From the NCBI GenBank assembly GCA_013813615.1, contig JACCRJ010000128.1, positions 1-6,619 of the forward strand: a DNA stretch of 6,619 nt, written 5' to 3'. Shown here piece after piece: positions 5,765-6,619 of the stretch. Position numbers and translations under genes: made by a program. The notes under the pieces are model-generated. The model was not told where the DNA came from, did not search any database, and saw only the letters and a program-made list of their open reading frames with translations. The stretch's first letter is position 1. Every line of letters begins with the position of its first letter. Source of the DNA: Lautropia sp. Its GTDB lineage: Bacteria; Pseudomonadota; Gammaproteobacteria; Burkholderiales; Burkholderiaceae_E.

Positions 5765-6286
5765 TCAGGGGGCGATCGGGGTCAGGCGCATCTGCCTGCC
5801 CTGCTGCTCGATCCGGAAGTGCCGCAACACGTTCATGCCCAGCAGGACGTTGTCGGCGCCCGGCAGCACCGCCACCGCAACGTCCGACAGCCGCAGCCCG
5901 GCGACATCGACCTCCCGCGCCCGCGCTTCGCAGCCCTGCACGGCGCCCGCTGCCGTCGAGTACCGGCGGGTGCGGCAGGCGCCCATATCGAGCTGCTGCG
6001 CCAGCGCCTCGCCGATGGCGATGGTGCTGGCGCCGGTGTCGACCATGAAGGCCACGTCCCTGCCGTTGATCCTGCCGGTGAGATAGAAATGGCCATCGAA
6101 GGTGCGGTCCAGCAGGGCGCCGGCAGAGCTGATCGTCTCGATCGGCTTGGGACGGTAGCCGCTGCCCGACTGGTACGGCCCGAACCGGTCGAACAGCACG
6201 AACAGGATTGCGCCGACCACCAGGAAGAATCCAGCCCGCTTCAGAACGGACGCGGGCGGGCCGCCGCCATTCGGATCGTCAGGCAT
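5765..6286 (-). CDS. Membrane-anchored retropepsin-like aspartic protease (TIGR02281 type)
   Basis: A 173-residue protein of the clan AA, retropepsin-like aspartic protease family common in proteobacteria. The N-terminus is short and cytoplasmic-looking (MPDDPNGGGPPASVLKR), followed by one hydrophobic segment at about 18-33 (AGFFLVVGAILFVLFD). A Gly/Ser/Pro-rich linker leads to the protease domain, which probably faces the periplasm. The core has HFYLTGRINGRDVAFMVDTG, with the catalytic D83-T84-G85 and the following AST, and the closing NVLLGMNVLRHF (146-157), the usual hydrophobic-Gly block of these single-lobe enzymes, which act as dimers. Two cysteines (C104, C119) could form a disulfide. 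Natural substrates are not known. The ATG at 6286 has no clear Shine-Dalgarno site. It lies 63 bases after the SDR gene on the same strand, so the two may share a transcript. Confidence 0.9.
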   Translation of the reverse strand: MPDDPNGGGPPASVLKRAGFFLVVGAILFVLFDRFGPYQSGSGYRPKPIETISSAGALLDRTFDGHFYLTGRINGRDVAFMVDTGASTIAIGEALAQQLDMGACRTRRYSTAAGAVQGCEARAREVDVAGLRLSDVAVAVLPGADNVLLGMNVLRHFRIEQQGRQMRLTPIAP

Positions 6287-6349
6287 TTATCGGGATGCGT
6301 CCGGCGGTCATCGTCTGCGGAAATCGGGCGTCTTGGAAGAGTGGGTCGC

Positions 6350-6619
6350 TTACACCGAGCGCATAAGGCCGCCGTCGACGCGGATGTTCTGTCCGGTGAT
6401 GTAACCCGCGCCCTCCGAGGCGAGAAAGGCGATGGTCGCCGCGATTTCCTCGGTGCGGCCGTAGCGGCCCATCGGTACGCTCTGTCGGCGCTCAACAGTT
6501 TCCGGCAGGCTGTCTATCCAGCCGGGCAGGACGTTGTTCATGCGCACGTTGTCGGGAGCGTAGGTGTCGGCGAAGATCTTCGTATACGCGGCAAGGCCCG
6601 CCCGGAACACAGCCGAGGT
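6350..6619 (-). CDS. Short-chain dehydrogenase/reductase, C-terminal part (5' end outside window)
   Basis: The last 89 residues of an SDR family oxidoreductase on the - strand; the frame is open to the window edge, and the GTG at 6610 is internal. SDR hallmarks are NVRMNNVLPGWIDS (the IRVNxVxPG block), MGRYGRTEEIAATIAFLAS and GYITGQNIRVDGGLMRSV at the end, so this is a normal C-terminus of a classical SDR of about 250 residues. These enzymes use NAD(P)H; the cofactor-binding N-terminus is not in the window and the substrate cannot be told. Counting back without gaps from VRMNNV, the positions that hold Tyr and Lys in the usual YxxxK are Ser (codon 6614-6616) and Arg (6602-6604). It may belong to a divergent subgroup with a changed active site. 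Confidence 0.9.
   Translation of the reverse strand, partial: TSAVFRAGLAAYTKIFADTYAPDNVRMNNVLPGWIDSLPETVERRQSVPMGRYGRTEEIAATIAFLASEGAGYITGQNIRVDGGLMRSV

Noticed and set aside
5685..6086. Open frame of 133 codons on the + strand after frnE
   Set aside because: Runs antisense to the aspartic protease gene, Ser/Arg/Ala-rich shadow composition, and no ribosome binding site.

Overview
The window is GC-rich coding DNA of a free-living Gram-negative proteobacterium. The protein types recalled (PrkA/YeaH/SpoVR set, a C-rich and G-rich dispersed hairpin repeat, an HDOD protein of the type I associate with Thauera/Azoarcus-like genomes) point to a betaproteobacterium, possibly Rhodocyclales. That placement is from memory of the families, not from a search. 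There are no RNA genes, insertion sequences or CRISPR arrays.

Left part (1-4020, + strand): the conserved stress/starvation set prkA (3' part only), yeaH and spoVR. PrkA is an AAA-type serine protein kinase, YeaH a DUF444 protein with a von Willebrand A-like fold, and SpoVR a large conserved protein of unresolved biochemistry. The three are co-directional. An almost identical GC-rich hairpin repeat lies directly after the stop codons of both yeaH and spoVR, and a U-tailed hairpin at 3998-4019 probably ends the unit.

Middle part (4023-4831, - strand): an HDOD-domain signalling gene facing spoVR. Its reading frame is broken near 4479-4490. Comparison with remembered relatives suggests a short out-of-frame internal deletion rather than a single-base slip. 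A 164-bp divergent intergenic region containing a strong dyad (4917-4952) separates it from a DsbA/FrnE-type thiol oxidoreductase gene (4996-5670, + strand).

Right part (5671-6619): a hairpin-rich convergent gap, then two genes on the - strand: a membrane-anchored retropepsin-like aspartic protease (5765-6286) and, upstream of it, the 3' end of a short-chain dehydrogenase/reductase (SDR) gene that runs off the window. In the SDR fragment the positions expected to hold the catalytic Tyr and Lys appear to be Ser and Arg.

No wholly new system is evident. The items most worth a second look are the paired repeat in the prkA-yeaH-spoVR unit, the broken HDOD gene, and the SDR with unusual active-site positions.
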